Shown in pieces: positions 12,429 to 23,085 of a stretch of DNA of 64,000 nucleotides (its first letter is position 1; each line of letters opens with the position of its first letter). Both the position numbers and the translations under genes were made by a program. The stretch is taken from positions 65,067 through 129,066 of the forward strand of contig MU004233.1 in NCBI GenBank assembly GCA_010405405.1. Direction: 5' to 3'. Origin of the DNA: Microthyrium microscopicum (taxonomy: Eukaryota; Ascomycota; Dothideomycetes; Microthyriales; Microthyriaceae). A model generated the notes under the pieces. That model was not told the DNA's origin and ran no database searches. It worked only from the letters and a program-made list of their open reading frames with translations.

Positions 12429-13880
12429 CTATTTTGTATCGCGAAGTCTAGCAAATTGAACATTGAGAACGCCCATTTCTTCGGCGGTGTTTCCATCAAG
12501 ATGGGATCGTCTAGAAGCCTGTTAATGTATTTGTGATGATACTTTCACAGTAAACTTACGCTGGATGCTTGTTGAGATCATATCCGGCATCAATGACCAG
12601 CTTGTCGCCTTTCTTCACTGGAATAGGGTCTTTGCAGGTGGTCATTTCCTTGATTGTGTCCCATTTGGCGTCTCCGGCCTTGCCAAAATACTCTGGTTGG
12701 GAGGTGCAAATTTCTTTACCATTGACGATAACCTTCAAATAATCACCGCCATCGTGCAAGTGTCCACCTAATACAGAAGTCAATGAACAGCAAGCATTTG
12801 CAATAATATTGAGTGCCTTACGAGAGCCAAATAGAACTCCATCCATTTGAATGGTCATTTCTTTGCTGACGGCACCGAACTTCATCTGACCTGCAGCTGG
12901 CTTTAATCCAATCGATGTACCGTCGCATTGTGTTACACTGATGGCTTCTGCTGAGACTTCGTATTGGGTCTTGCCTTCAACGTATTCCATATCGAGAGTG
13001 GTGTAAACATCTCTGGTCGTATTTGCATAGTTCACGATCTCGGCAAAGAGGGCAACTCGATCGCCTTTACCGAGATAATATCCACCACTGAACTTTGGAT
13101 CATCGGTAGTGAACTTGTATTGACCACCCTCTTCTCCAGCAGAAGCGAGGATAGCGACAGGTACAGAGCCCGCCGCCGATTTACCAGGGCATGCTACAAA
13201 TGCGTTGGGGGCTTTTTGTGCGTCGGCGACCACGGTGTGACTGGAACATTTGTTAATAACTGTCGTCTAGGACCAGAAGATTTTTTCGCAGCTTACTGAT
13301 TGTAAACACCATCCTTCACACCCAACGGCTTGCCATTGATATCTGCAACGTTTATTTTTGAAGCAAGGACTGATATGTCGGTGGGAAAGTTGGCAGCTTG
13401 GCTATACCAGGTATTACCTTGAGGATCGAGGCCAATCTTGTTGGGGATCTTAAGTTTGTACTGCTTCAAGTCAGCATCTATTCATCAGTCTGTGTCTGAA
13501 TTGATTCTTACGGCTGCGCTTTCCAACAACATTGGCCCATAATAGAGTCGGACACGCTTCGCTCCAGGAACTGAGCTTTGCGGCTTCAGAGTTTCCGTCT
13601 TGTTTACGGGTATCTTTGGCATCAAGATAGCTCCATAGTACAAGGCATTTGAGATCATGTTGGAGATGGTAGGATTTGTGATATCAAAGCCGCCCATGCC
13701 CATTCCTCCTCCACTTTTGGCCTCTGCACCACCGCCGTGGTTGTGTCCTCCCATTTCCTGCCGAGAATCTGTCAGAAGTCAACTCTGACCTCAGGCTGAA
13801 ATGATGTACATACTCAATCTGAAAACCGGTCCAGCCTGAGCTCTTGCAGCCAGTGCGAACAATGCAATAGTCGCAATCAT
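12429..13880 (-). CDS. Secreted SURNod19-like protein
   Basis: Multi-exon gene of roughly 390 codons. Exon 1 encodes a signal peptide (MIATIALFALAARAQA). The mature protein starts with a His/Gly/Met-rich stretch (MGGHNHGGGAEAKSGGG), then KRVRLYYGPMLLESAA, DGVYNHHTVVADAQ, GGHLHDGGDYLKVIVNGKE, YDLNKHPA and EEMGVLNVQFA at the C-terminus. The HHTVV, GHLHDGG and VNGKxIC blocks match the stress-up-regulated Nod19 family (Pfam SURNod19), known in plants and fungi. Introns predicted on the minus strand include 12511-12559, one of about 54 bp near 12780-12835, about 13241-13296, and about 13763-13808. One junction, near 13480-13512 after LLESAA, does not resolve to an in-frame GT-AG pair: one base appears missing before the donor. 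Conserved histidines hint at metal binding, but the biochemical role is unknown. Confidence 0.72.
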
Positions 13881-14640
13881 GATCAAGGATGCTTTGCAAC
13901 AAGAAATTAGTAAACTCGGTAGGTATATCGAGTATTGACGGAATCCAAAGTCCAGTCTCAATAACGAGTCCCAATGCTTATTATTATATGCTTCTTAGCC
14001 AAAGCTCGACAGCTTTGCCTCCAAGTCTTAGATATACTTCAGTCCAACCATTGCAAAAGAAGGTAGGTAGTCTGGACCTCCAATGCGCTACCGTAGATTA
14101 GAATATTCTTACGGTTCTCGGAGACATGTATATTCGAGCCTGTCCCTTGCTATGTCGCATAATTAGCCAATCATAGTATAGTAGAGGCCATTGACAGCTC
14201 TAGCTCAGACCAGGCTAGTTAATGGATCTACAGAGGATAAGGTCAAAGAATTGGTTTCCCGACTTGCTGAAACACATATCGAGCAGACCAGGGCAAGTCC
14301 ATATTAGATCTACCAGCTGCTCCGGAAAGACATGCCGAGACCTGGTTCCTGGCAATACAGGGTTCAATCAATGCTTTGAGCAGAATTTGGGCATTGAGGT
14401 TTTCACATGGAATGTAACCGAACATCCTGTTATCATTCCGAAAAAGCTACTTCCGCTTTCTTTGATTCTGTTTGTCGTAAACGAAAGTAGAAGTCGTACA
14501 ATAATGGAACACGAGCTTCTAAATTCCTGTCTTGCTAATGTCTTTACATTAATAATTTGAACATCACTCTAACGAAAGAATTATACTCAGAGCCTAGGCA
14601 GTTGTCTTGCCATGTTTGGAACCCTGCATAATATCTTAGC
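13881..14640. other. Intergenic, no gene recognised
   Basis: About 760 bp of ordinary composition upstream of the SURNod19-like gene. One 112-codon frame (14222-14560, plus) has no recognisable motif, no signal peptide and no codon-use support, so it is not called. The stretch presumably holds the promoter and 5' leader of the minus-strand gene that starts at 13880. Confidence 0.5.
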
Positions 14641-15101
14641 CGGTACTGTACGTATTTAACTTAATAACATATAGTTCTTATGTTGTAAATATATCTTGTA
14701 GGGGAAGTAGGCAAACTCTTAGGAGCTTCGTAATACTAGTAATGGATACAATTCACTAGCCCCTTAATATGGTCGCACCACCCTTGGCGAAATATAGCTT
14801 AGGGAGTAAAAGAACAAAATAAGGTAAATAAGTTCTATACTTATAACTAGGAGCAGAAGCCTACTATATACTATAGCGGGCGACGGGAGGTTATAGAAAT
14901 AGTATTACAAGGATGTTTTTATAATTTCTAATAATATTTAGTAAAAAAATAGTACTTCTTAGAATAGAAAAAAAAATTATAGATTTATTTAGAAATAGTA
15001 TTTTCTTTAGAAGTACTATTTTTAGGCTAAAAATAGTCTTTTAAAAGTAATACTTTTTATAATACTAAAAAAAAGGGTATAATAGGCTAAAACTAGTACC
15101 T

Positions 15102-15135
<34 letters not shown>

Positions 15136-15620
15136 TTTCTTATATTTAAACTACGAATTAGGCTAGTATAGTATTATATTATAATAAGAGTTATAAGTCT
15201 ATAGTTCTACTATAATTATAATTTACTAAGTTAAGAATTACTCTTAATTAAGTTATATAGAAGTAGGAGTAAGGCTTAGTAATTTACTCTTACTAAAGTA
15301 CTTATTATAACTTCTTTCTTTTCTATTAAAGATACTTAAAGTAGATAAATATAGACTTAAGCTAAAGATAGGTAAATATAACGCTTAAATAATAAATAGA
15401 TTATATTACGAAGTTTTAATTATAACTTTATACTCTATAAAAACATCGCTAGAAATAATTTCTATAACCCTCTCTACTACGCTATAGTAAACATCTTCCG
15501 TAAGCTTATTATTTAACCGTAATAATGACTTCCTAGCACTTCCTATCACTTCATGCAAAGATTAACATTAGATTTTTGAGTTCTAGCGGATCTATCAGTC
15601 TTTTAATAATATAGAAGCTA
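14640..15620. repeat. Second AT-rich RIP-like island
   Basis: About 1 kb of abruptly AT-rich sequence between normal-composition DNA, with the same TpA-dominated look as the left island. It contains an inverted pair of about 17 bp, AAAATAGTACTTCTTA-like near 14944-14961 facing TAGAAGTACTATTTTT near 15008-15024, and a long poly-T tract. No coding potential is visible. It is probably one or two small decayed insertions next to the apple-domain gene. Confidence 0.65.
15104..15132 (-). repeat. 29 bp uninterrupted poly-T tract
   Basis: Twenty-nine consecutive T residues. On the minus strand this reads as a poly-A tail, which would fit the 3' end of a retroposed LINE or SINE whose body lies to the right (15133 to about 15590), now RIP-decayed. 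It could equally be a simple homopolymer expansion. Confidence 0.5.
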
Positions 15621-15630
15621 TTGTCTGTTC

Positions 15631-17126
15631 TCAAGAACTAGTAGTACAGTTTTGTCTCGCATAAGCTCCATAAAATGCTGCAGCAGTTCTTTGGCTATAG
15701 GGAAGATTGTTGACGGTAACATTAGAAGCCCAGCATGTACTCATGTAACCGGTATAGAACACAAAACTGAGGCAATCGGAATGAGGCAGACAGCCTTGCG
15801 TGTAACACTCCTCGGCGGTGTCGACTTCAATGGTGACGATAGTATTAGCAGCTGGAGGACTGTCCGTGCCACCTCTGGATAGAAAATAAGGAGAGCAGGC
15901 TGATGAAGATGCGGATGCGGTGGAGCTTGTAGACGTCGCTGGTAGTAAGCTGGTTGACGATACAATGGCGCTGCTTGATGAGGGCACTGGTATGCATGAC
16001 CGGTCATAGAAGGAATATGGGCTTCCTGCAACTGCAACGAAGTTTCCAGTAACTGGAGCCGCGTACAGCAGGCAGGCACCTCCAGCCGCGAAGCTGCGAC
16101 ATGCACTATTGGCTAGACAGATGGCTGAGCAGGATGTGAAGTTGGAGTTTGCCAGTGTGTCATCGTAGAAAAACGCTTGTGGAGTTCCAGAGTCGTACCC
16201 GGGGGATCCACAGACTGCTGGTGCGGACAATGAAGTAGTAGGAGCACTGGATGTTGACGACGCCTGCTGCACTAAAACCGATGATGACTGCTGAAGTGAG
16301 GTTGACGGGGACAGCTGTACTGAGCTTGATGATGACTGCTGTCTTGAGCTTGTTGACGGCACTTGTGGTCCTGATGATGACTTTGTCGTTGGTGGCGCCG
16401 ATGATGTTGAAAGTACTGTTGCTTGAGAAGAGAACACAGATGTAGTTGACTTTGTCTGTGGCACTGATATTGAGGAAGATGATGTAACTTTAACGAGCGT
16501 GCTGCTTGCTGTTGATGTTGCTGCGATTGATTGCTTTGCTGAGGTGGAAGAGGATGATGCCGATATACACGCTTTGTCATAAAAGACATACGGGCTGCTT
16601 GTAATTTTGTTGACATTGCTTGCTCTAGTATCAAATTAGATTGGTTCTCCATGACTATTTGCATTCAACGGGTCGACAAAATAAATGGCGAGCCCCCAGC
16701 GAGTGTGATGTGTACCGCCGCACCTTATGAAGATCATACTCTCTAACTCGCATCGTATCCAATATTCCACTGTTATTTCTTCTTGTTCGAAAGGAAATAA
16801 AGCAGTTTATAGAAGAACGTAGCGGATGGGAGGCAACGAAGCTGATGGGAGCGTGCCATTTATTTTGTGCTTTGGATGGCATGCTGATTTGACTCTTACA
16901 CTGAGGTTGAATAGAGCAAGCAGGTACTGGATCCAACAGCAAAAGATTTACAGCTCGCATCATTCTGACATTGACCACTGCACCCAGCATAAGTCGCAAT
17001 GGAGGACTTGGTGCTAGAATAATATGCCGAAACACCTTTGTCATAACCGTTGACTCCACAAGATATGGATTGGGAAGAGACCAGTGTTGTTGAAAGAAAA
17101 ATAGCGAGCGAAATCGATGAAAACAT
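15631..17126 (-). CDS. Secreted apple/PAN-domain protein, Ser/Thr-rich
   Basis: Two exons, 17126-16900 and 16624-15631, give 406 residues. The start ATG opens a clear signal peptide (MFSSISLAIFLSTTLVSSQ). Two cysteine-patterned apple-type modules follow. The first runs from SISCGVNGYDKG through CSGQC, CKSFAVG and CLLYSTS to FYDKAC; the second from CGSPGYDSGTPQ through CSAICLANSACRSFAAGGACLLY to FYDRSC. Long Ser/Thr/Gln-rich linkers, probably O-glycosylated, separate them. A C-terminal cysteine-containing segment (EECYTQGCLPHSDCLSFVFY) resembles a third, divergent module. Apple/PAN folds bind protein or carbohydrate, so a cell-wall or host-surface role is an inference. The 275 bp intron is long for this genome and is an introner-like repeat. 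No GPI-anchor signal is evident. Confidence 0.8.
16625..16899 (-). repeat. Introner-like element, copy A (intron of apple-domain gene)
   Basis: The whole intron between GTAAGAGTC (donor at 16899) and ATACTAG (acceptor at 16625). On the sense strand the donor region reads GTAAGAGTC, then CATCCAAAGCACAAAATAAA. Two 16-mers follow, CCATCAGCTTCGTTGC (16848-16833) and CCATCCGCTACGTTCT (16829-16814), separated by three bases. This is the arrangement seen in the dienelactone hydrolase and FAD oxidase introns. The palindromes are more degenerate here than in the copies near 33 kb. Confidence 0.6.
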
Positions 17127-17980
17127 CGTGAAGAGATGGTTGTGTCGGAAAGAAACGACGAGATTACGAAGCTCGTCGGCGTAGTGGAAAAAAATGCAGG
17201 AAAGTTGAAGATTTTCGTTCATAGAGAGTGACCAGGAGTTGCTCAAGACTTCTTTATGAGTTTGTAATATTGTAGATAGGCTGCAAAAAGGCTGCAATTC
17301 TTCCCGTATCTTTGTGCGCCCACAGACGGCCAAACTGAAAATTCAACCCAAAGTTCAGCTGGGCGGCATAAGGAGAGTTACACATTATTCCTACCGCACT
17401 GACAATTTGTGCGAAGGCGGGTGTATTTACCAACCAAAACGTACGAAGCGAACGAGGCGTCGAATAACCTTGCTTTGCCAAGTTGGATACCCCATACTCC
17501 GTAGCCTCATCGTGGTTGTGGCAGTTGTTCCTGGAAATAGGAGAAGCTGGTAATCAACCAGTCGTTGCCTTTAGTCTTTAAGGGATATTGATATTCTACA
17601 GCATATTCATATTCTTTGGTGAGGCCAAAATATCTCATGCTCATGGTCATAATAAGATATAAGAAGTACTTGGTATGCAGTCAAGCATTGGTGAAACCGA
17701 GGATAAGCTTTCTGATAAGCTTTATGTATGCTGGCTGGCTGAGAATGAGATCAATCCTGACTTGTCCCAGGTCATCAAGTACTGCATGGCAGTGGTGCAT
17801 GCATGGCTGGGAGACTCTGGCGCGGTCAAAAATAAGCCAGAACATTCTTAACGAGCGTTTGATGTTTGCGATCTGAGCCGAATGCTAAGACAAAAGGATT
17901 GCTAATCTGCGCAGCTCCAGGAGGAAGACAATTGCAAGTCGTGAGATTCATAGACTTTCATTCCTCGCAAAATCTCTCAA
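17127..17980. other. Intergenic, no gene recognised
   Basis: About 850 bp of normal composition between the start of the apple-domain gene and the stop codon of the next minus-strand gene. Frames here are short and motif-free. It presumably contains the apple-gene promoter and the 3' leader of the neighbouring membrane-protein gene. Confidence 0.5.
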
Positions 17981-19609
17981 CTATCCTAGCCAGTCATACC
18001 ACAACGGCTGACCTGTCGTAATGCAGTTATAACTCCAAAAGTCATTGAGATGGCCGGTATACCGAGCGAGACTTATTCCAGCGGTGACAACTGCTACATA
18101 ACTTGGAACCATATACTTGTTATTGGCTGGAACAAGCTCATTTGTGAGTGCTTTGAGATGGCGGCTTAATCGTGATGATTTTGGTGCGCAATATGTGAGC
18201 ACCCGTAAACATATAGCTGGAAGTACTGGAGAGGCTATCGTGAGTAACAGCTTGAAGTATAGCAGGAGAAACCCCGGTTGTAGGCATGTGCCAATTATTA
18301 TGGGTAGTTTCTCTATTGGCTGCAATACCACATAAAGCCAGCGAGGTAGCGCTGAGAAATCCCATGTTTTGAAAATGTAGAAGAACGGTATAACCAGAAA
18401 GTCTGTCGAATAGGAGACTGGGACCCAGAGATTGAAGGCTGTCTGCAACCAGATCACAAGTGCTCCTAATATCATGGCTGTCGTCTGAGAATAGTCAAAT
18501 ATGCTCCAATTCCATTTGAAAGGATTCGATTCAATATCTTCCTGTTCAACATCTTTGCGCAACAGTGCACTAAAAGTGACTGCGCTGGATTTCTCGCTAG
18601 AATTCAGTTCTCTGCTCCCGCTAGCAATGAGAAGAAATTCCACAGCGAACCATCCTATCACAAACATGAGACCAAACAGTTTGGGGCCAGTCAGTGGGTT
18701 CCATCCACCGGAAACGACAGCCAGCTTGGCTATTAGCATCAGCATTGGTAGCCAGGCGAACACTCGATACGATATGGCCGTTTCCCGTCGAGAGACTTCT
18801 TCAAGTTGAGACAGAAAGATTTTGTCTTTGATTTGCTCATTCCATCGGTAGCCCAACCAGCGTGCCTGTTTCTGTGCCTCTCTTTGCCGTTCAACCTCCC
18901 TTTGTGCATGATAGATCTTCATCTTGGCTTCCACAAGAGCGCTTACGGCGAGAATTTTCCCCATTTCATCCTTTGTTCGACCCTCCTCAGCTCCCACAAT
19001 CTCAATGGTAGGTGTACGTTTGTAAGCGGAGGTAGTGGAGACCTCGTCTCGAGCGGTCGAATGAGCTTCGTTGGTTGAGTTATCGTCAACTTTGTCTTCT
19101 GCTTTCTTGGCTTTGTCTTTGTCTTCGATCTGAGCCCGAGCAATATCGTACACCGAGGTAGGTAGGGTATTGCTTGATCTCACAGCTAATATGGTCGAGC
19201 ACACAACTCGCCATGAGTAGCCACCAATCTTGCCCCGAATAACCGCATACAATATGGCGAGTGTCTCAACGAAGACAAATAGAGGCACAAGCCGCCATAC
19301 CCGTCCGGATTGATTGAAGGCGAGGGAGCCGGGTAGATGAGCGACGCAGCAGAAGGCAAGGGACGCGAGGGTGAAAAAGGCCGCGCCTGGGGACCAGTTG
19401 TTGTTGGCGCATGACGAAGGGTAGTTGGAAGTATTGCTGGTATTATTTGAAATCGAAATGGAAGAGCTGGCCTCAAGAGTTTGTGGTAGTATTGAAGACG
19501 TCGTCGCGGTTGCGAAGGCTGGTGTCGTTAATAATGCCAAGAGGATCAGCGACGCAGCTTTTGGTGGTTGGAATTGTGGATATATCCAACTCCAGGCTTT
19601 TTGGTTCAT
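17981..19609 (-). CDS. Multi-pass membrane protein, function unknown
   Basis: Single-exon frame of 542 residues, ATG at 19609. An N-terminal signal-like helix (LILLALLTTPAFATATT) leads into a Ser/Asn-rich, probably glycosylated stretch. At least seven further hydrophobic segments follow, for example AFFTLASLAFCCVAHLPG, VPLFVFVETLAILYAVI, VFAWLPMLMLIAKLAVV, LFGLMFVIGWFAVEFLLIA, MILGALVIWLQTAFNLWV and a long paired segment near IIIGTCLQPGFLLLYFKLLL. Between the second and third lies a charged cytosolic loop of about 150 residues with Lys/Glu-rich, helix-forming sequence. I do not recognise the family; the topology suggests an ascomycete-specific plasma-membrane or endomembrane protein. It diverges from the gene starting at 20003. 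Confidence 0.7.
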   Translation of the reverse strand: MNQKAWSWIYPQFQPPKAASLILLALLTTPAFATATTSSILPQTLEASSSISISNNTSNTSNYPSSCANNNWSPGAAFFTLASLAFCCVAHLPGSLAFNQSGRVWRLVPLFVFVETLAILYAVIRGKIGGYSWRVVCSTILAVRSSNTLPTSVYDIARAQIEDKDKAKKAEDKVDDNSTNEAHSTARDEVSTTSAYKRTPTIEIVGAEEGRTKDEMGKILAVSALVEAKMKIYHAQREVERQREAQKQARWLGYRWNEQIKDKIFLSQLEEVSRRETAISYRVFAWLPMLMLIAKLAVVSGGWNPLTGPKLFGLMFVIGWFAVEFLLIASGSRELNSSEKSSAVTFSALLRKDVEQEDIESNPFKWNWSIFDYSQTTAMILGALVIWLQTAFNLWVPVSYSTDFLVIPFFYIFKTWDFSALPRWLYVVLQPIEKLPIIIGTCLQPGFLLLYFKLLLTIASPVLPAICLRVLTYCAPKSSRLSRHLKALTNELVPANNKYMVPSYVAVVTAGISLARYTGHLNDFWSYNCITTGQPLWYDWLG

Positions 19610-20002
19610 TGTTCAATTTGTTCTAGATTTCTTACGCGCTGAATTGCTGAATTCTTCAAATCCAACTCATCTCCTCAGGAGCAGTGAGCTTTCGTATTTT
19701 GAAGCGCCGCTCGCCACATGCATTCTCCATAAATACATCTGCCCCTGAGTTCTAGAGTCTACACAGCCTTCACGCTGAACGCCACAAACGAGGCTTCCTC
19801 TGAGCTGATTCCTGAAAGGGCATCCAACAACGCCAAATAATTCCATCATTACGCGCCTAGTTCTGAGATACACGTGCGGAATTTCCAGTAGCTTAGTCTT
19901 TCTTCGCTGTTACTTTGGTGTACCAGATGTCGCAGGCCAATACGCACAAATCTGGAACATATTTGGAAATCAGCATAGAAATCCAACTTACGGATAGACA
20001 AC

Positions 20003-22465
20003 ATGCAAACCGACGAGTACCTGCCCATTCGGCAGGCTGGAACTCCAGAGTATCAACCATACACCGCTGCTCCTCCGGCCTACAAACCACCATGCAGCTG
20101 CCCTGACTGCGACTCCTACTGGTACACATATCAAGAGCAACACACTGACAGATATTGTTACGTCGACCAAGTCACGAACGCACAAGCTCAAAAGATTATC
20201 AGCACACATATTGAACAGATCAAAGCTGATCGACAAACTCTTGTAGATCGCTGCGCCCTTCATGGTGACCGCATTATTACTCGTTGGAAGAAAAAGAGCA
20301 GAGACCAAAGAGCATCCTGCTTAATTCAGGCGGAACCCGATCTTTATCCTCAACAGTGGTTCTTGCCCAGGTATACAAACACCGATCCGCATTGGAAAGA
20401 AGTCCGACAATATCATAGATTCCACATGCTGCTCCCCTACTTGAGTGTTGAGCTTCTCAAAAGTTCCCCCATGGTTTTGTTTGGTCTTCTTCACAATCGG
20501 ACCGCATTTGACCCAGAAAGATGGATACCATTTGATAGCCGAGAATTGAAAACAGCATGGGCAGGTGGGTTTCTAGATGTCGATTTCAATCCATCCTGTG
20601 TTGTCATGCATGGTCAAGAACTTGGGAACTTGATACCCTGGCAGGCAAATATAGTCCATCGAGCCGATGCTATTGGATTTCCACGAGCTCGTTTGATCTT
20701 CGAAGCACAAGCACGACTTCTCAGACTGTTGTGCCGAATCACAGATTTGATCTTGGATGGAGTCAAGCCTGATGCACCAGCTGCCTGTCTGAAATGGACT
20801 GAGATGACAGGGCAAGGTTTTAAACAACCAGGAGATATCGCCTTCTGGTCACAATATACCAACCAGGCTTTCTCAAAGCCACCCGACTTTAAAATTGAAG
20901 TTCTGCTCTCTAAAGCAAAAGCAAGAACCGACGCTTTGGCTGATCACTTTTGGCTACTACAAACAGATGTACCTTATATGCGTCGCTACGTTAAACAAAT
21001 ATCTGAAGCTTCTGTTATCAAGAATTCTAGGAGACAACCTGGGACAGAGGCTTCGGAAATAGTTGCAGTTGAGATTTGCTACGATCTCAGCGTATATTGG
21101 TTTTGGCGAACCATCAATGACGAGCTGGAGCATATTCAAAGTTGCCGGAACAGATTTAGAGATCATATCAATCCAGGAGAAGCATTGCCACCCAAGTACG
21201 ACGAAGCTCTAGGAACGATTGAACTGTTGCTAGTCAATGCTATGCGTAAGCGATCAAGGCATCTTCAAGCAATCGTACCCCAAAGGCCTGGTTTTGCCCA
21301 GTATTATCAACATTCTCCTTCCAACGAGGAGGGTGTGCTCACCTATCGACGAACACGTAAAACAAAGATCACTGATCTGTTCAATGAAGACCCACTGGAA
21401 TGGGCACTTATACAGCTTCAGGGTGAGCCGGACGCGGCTCTGCGATTCGATCATGCCATGTTGTTCAACTTTCTCGATAATCATCTTGTGGACTGCTCTG
21501 CCAAAGATCGAGCAAGGTTGGATCAAATTCTGTTCCAAAAGCTGTCTGATTATGCTGCAATTCATGAAATGCTCATTGCAGTACGTCTTCATCGACCCCA
21601 AAATACCAATTTGGAGCTCGACGCCATCTTGCCATATGATCACAGAGAACAATATGGCTTCGGACCTAAGACGGAACTTAAGCTTGGACGAAAGGATTTT
21701 GCGATTCTAGGTGTTGCACTTCAAGAGTTTTTAGACACACCTGCGCCTACCGGCACGAAAGATCGGAACTGGCTCCAACAATCTGATCTCACCAACGACA
21801 GAATGATCAAGTTCTGGGTCATGGTCCGTCTAGTGTACGAAAATCAAATCAGCACTCTAGGATTATCGCCCGAACGCATGTTAGACGTCTTGGGTGCCTG
21901 TGATGGTCCAGAAAATGCGGAAGAAATCAAGTTGCAGCGAGATGCAGTGATGAAAGTCATTGTTCAGACCGAAGAGTCATCAGAGTACCCACAGCAATCA
22001 TCTCAAAACATTCCGGATAACCAAAAGAAATCTGTTCAACAAAGTCAGAATTTCAAGACCAAGGCAAAAACTCGTGGAGAACCAACAAGTCAATCACAAT
22101 TCACAGAAGAAAGTAATGATTCAGGAGACGAGAAAGTCGTGCCAACATTACTTGTAAAGTCTCGCTTTTTGCCTATATTCACGGGCATGTATCCATTGAC
22201 TGGAGAAGAAGGCACCAAGACTGTGGATTGGGATTCCTTTGTTCAAGCACTTGGTGACGTTGGCTTCTCCTCAAGCAACAGTGGTGGGTCTGCTGTGGTT
22301 TTTGAGGGAGGAAAGAATGCGCAGGGAGAACAGGCAGGTGGAAGAATCATTGTTCATAAACCTCATCCTGTGAGCAAAATCGATCCGATTATGCTCCGTT
22401 CATTAGGCAAAAGGTTCGGGAAATGGTTTGGATGGCAGCGAGCTGTCTTTGGCGCCGAAAAATAA
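20003..22465 (+). CDS. Ascomycete protein of unknown function, 820 aa
   Basis: Long uninterrupted frame with ATG at 20003. The N-terminus is Pro/Tyr-rich with a CSCPDCDSYWY cysteine motif. Residues around 90-110 carry RIITRWKKKSRDQRASCL, which I recognise from a large family of ascomycete proteins of unknown function (sometimes labelled 'ipa' or CLR5-related). The middle is mainly helical. A polar Gln/Ser linker (about residues 655-715) precedes a compact C-terminal domain: VDWDSFVQALGDVGF, a Gly/Ser turn, then RIIVHKPHPVSKIDPIMLRS. That last part resembles the HicA-like double-stranded-RNA-binding fold. No signal peptide or membrane segment is present. Function and location are unknown; the family match is from memory. 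Confidence 0.7.
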   Translation: MQTDEYLPIRQAGTPEYQPYTAAPPAYKPPCSCPDCDSYWYTYQEQHTDRYCYVDQVTNAQAQKIISTHIEQIKADRQTLVDRCALHGDRIITRWKKKSRDQRASCLIQAEPDLYPQQWFLPRYTNTDPHWKEVRQYHRFHMLLPYLSVELLKSSPMVLFGLLHNRTAFDPERWIPFDSRELKTAWAGGFLDVDFNPSCVVMHGQELGNLIPWQANIVHRADAIGFPRARLIFEAQARLLRLLCRITDLILDGVKPDAPAACLKWTEMTGQGFKQPGDIAFWSQYTNQAFSKPPDFKIEVLLSKAKARTDALADHFWLLQTDVPYMRRYVKQISEASVIKNSRRQPGTEASEIVAVEICYDLSVYWFWRTINDELEHIQSCRNRFRDHINPGEALPPKYDEALGTIELLLVNAMRKRSRHLQAIVPQRPGFAQYYQHSPSNEEGVLTYRRTRKTKITDLFNEDPLEWALIQLQGEPDAALRFDHAMLFNFLDNHLVDCSAKDRARLDQILFQKLSDYAAIHEMLIAVRLHRPQNTNLELDAILPYDHREQYGFGPKTELKLGRKDFAILGVALQEFLDTPAPTGTKDRNWLQQSDLTNDRMIKFWVMVRLVYENQISTLGLSPERMLDVLGACDGPENAEEIKLQRDAVMKVIVQTEESSEYPQQSSQNIPDNQKKSVQQSQNFKTKAKTRGEPTSQSQFTEESNDSGDEKVVPTLLVKSRFLPIFTGMYPLTGEEGTKTVDWDSFVQALGDVGFSSSNSGGSAVVFEGGKNAQGEQAGGRIIVHKPHPVSKIDPIMLRSLGKRFGKWFGWQRAVFGAEK

Positions 22466-23085
22466 ACTTGACGTACATCTTCCGCAGAGAAACAAACGAG
22501 CCATTCCAATCCAGTCTCAGATCTTGGAGCGCTGACTTTGCCAACTTTGATAGGTCCGTTTGGCGCAAAACAAAATCAGGAAACACATGCAAAAGCTCCA
22601 AGTCATAGCACCATTTGATTCCGAAGCACAGTACCCTCCAAGTTGTTCTAACATGTTTAATTCGTGCAGTTCTGCAAGTGGTCTTATCTCTGAGATTGTG
22701 TATACAAAGTATTAATATCCATAACTCCAGATGAGGTTAGACTCTAACCACGGGATCGACGGCATACATTACTAGCACGAACCTTTGCCTTGACATTTGA
22801 AGCAGCACAGGGCTCCACGAGCTTCCTCTCTCTCTCCTCATCCTGTGAGCCACTTAATCCTAGTCAATCTGCTATCAGTGTACATCCCATCCAACTCGCT
22901 TCCAAAACGGCAGGTTAGAATGTAACCATGTACCGGGCTTACCAGAGCGAGTGCAACTACACCTCTCAGGACCTCTCCACGCCAGATCCCGATCATACAT
23001 ATCGTGAAATAACTGCCGCTAAGCTTCAGCTTCAGTGGCTTCATCTACTACTAATATAATACTCTGTCATCGTCGCCAACTGGAC
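22466..23085. other. Intergenic, no gene recognised
   Basis: About 620 bp between the unknown 820-residue gene and the transporter start. Small frames on both strands show no motif. It presumably carries the terminator of the former and the promoter of the latter. Confidence 0.5.

Noticed and set aside
14222-14560. 112-codon plus-strand frame
   Set aside because: No signal peptide, domain or neighbour support; it lies at the edge of a decaying AT-rich island.
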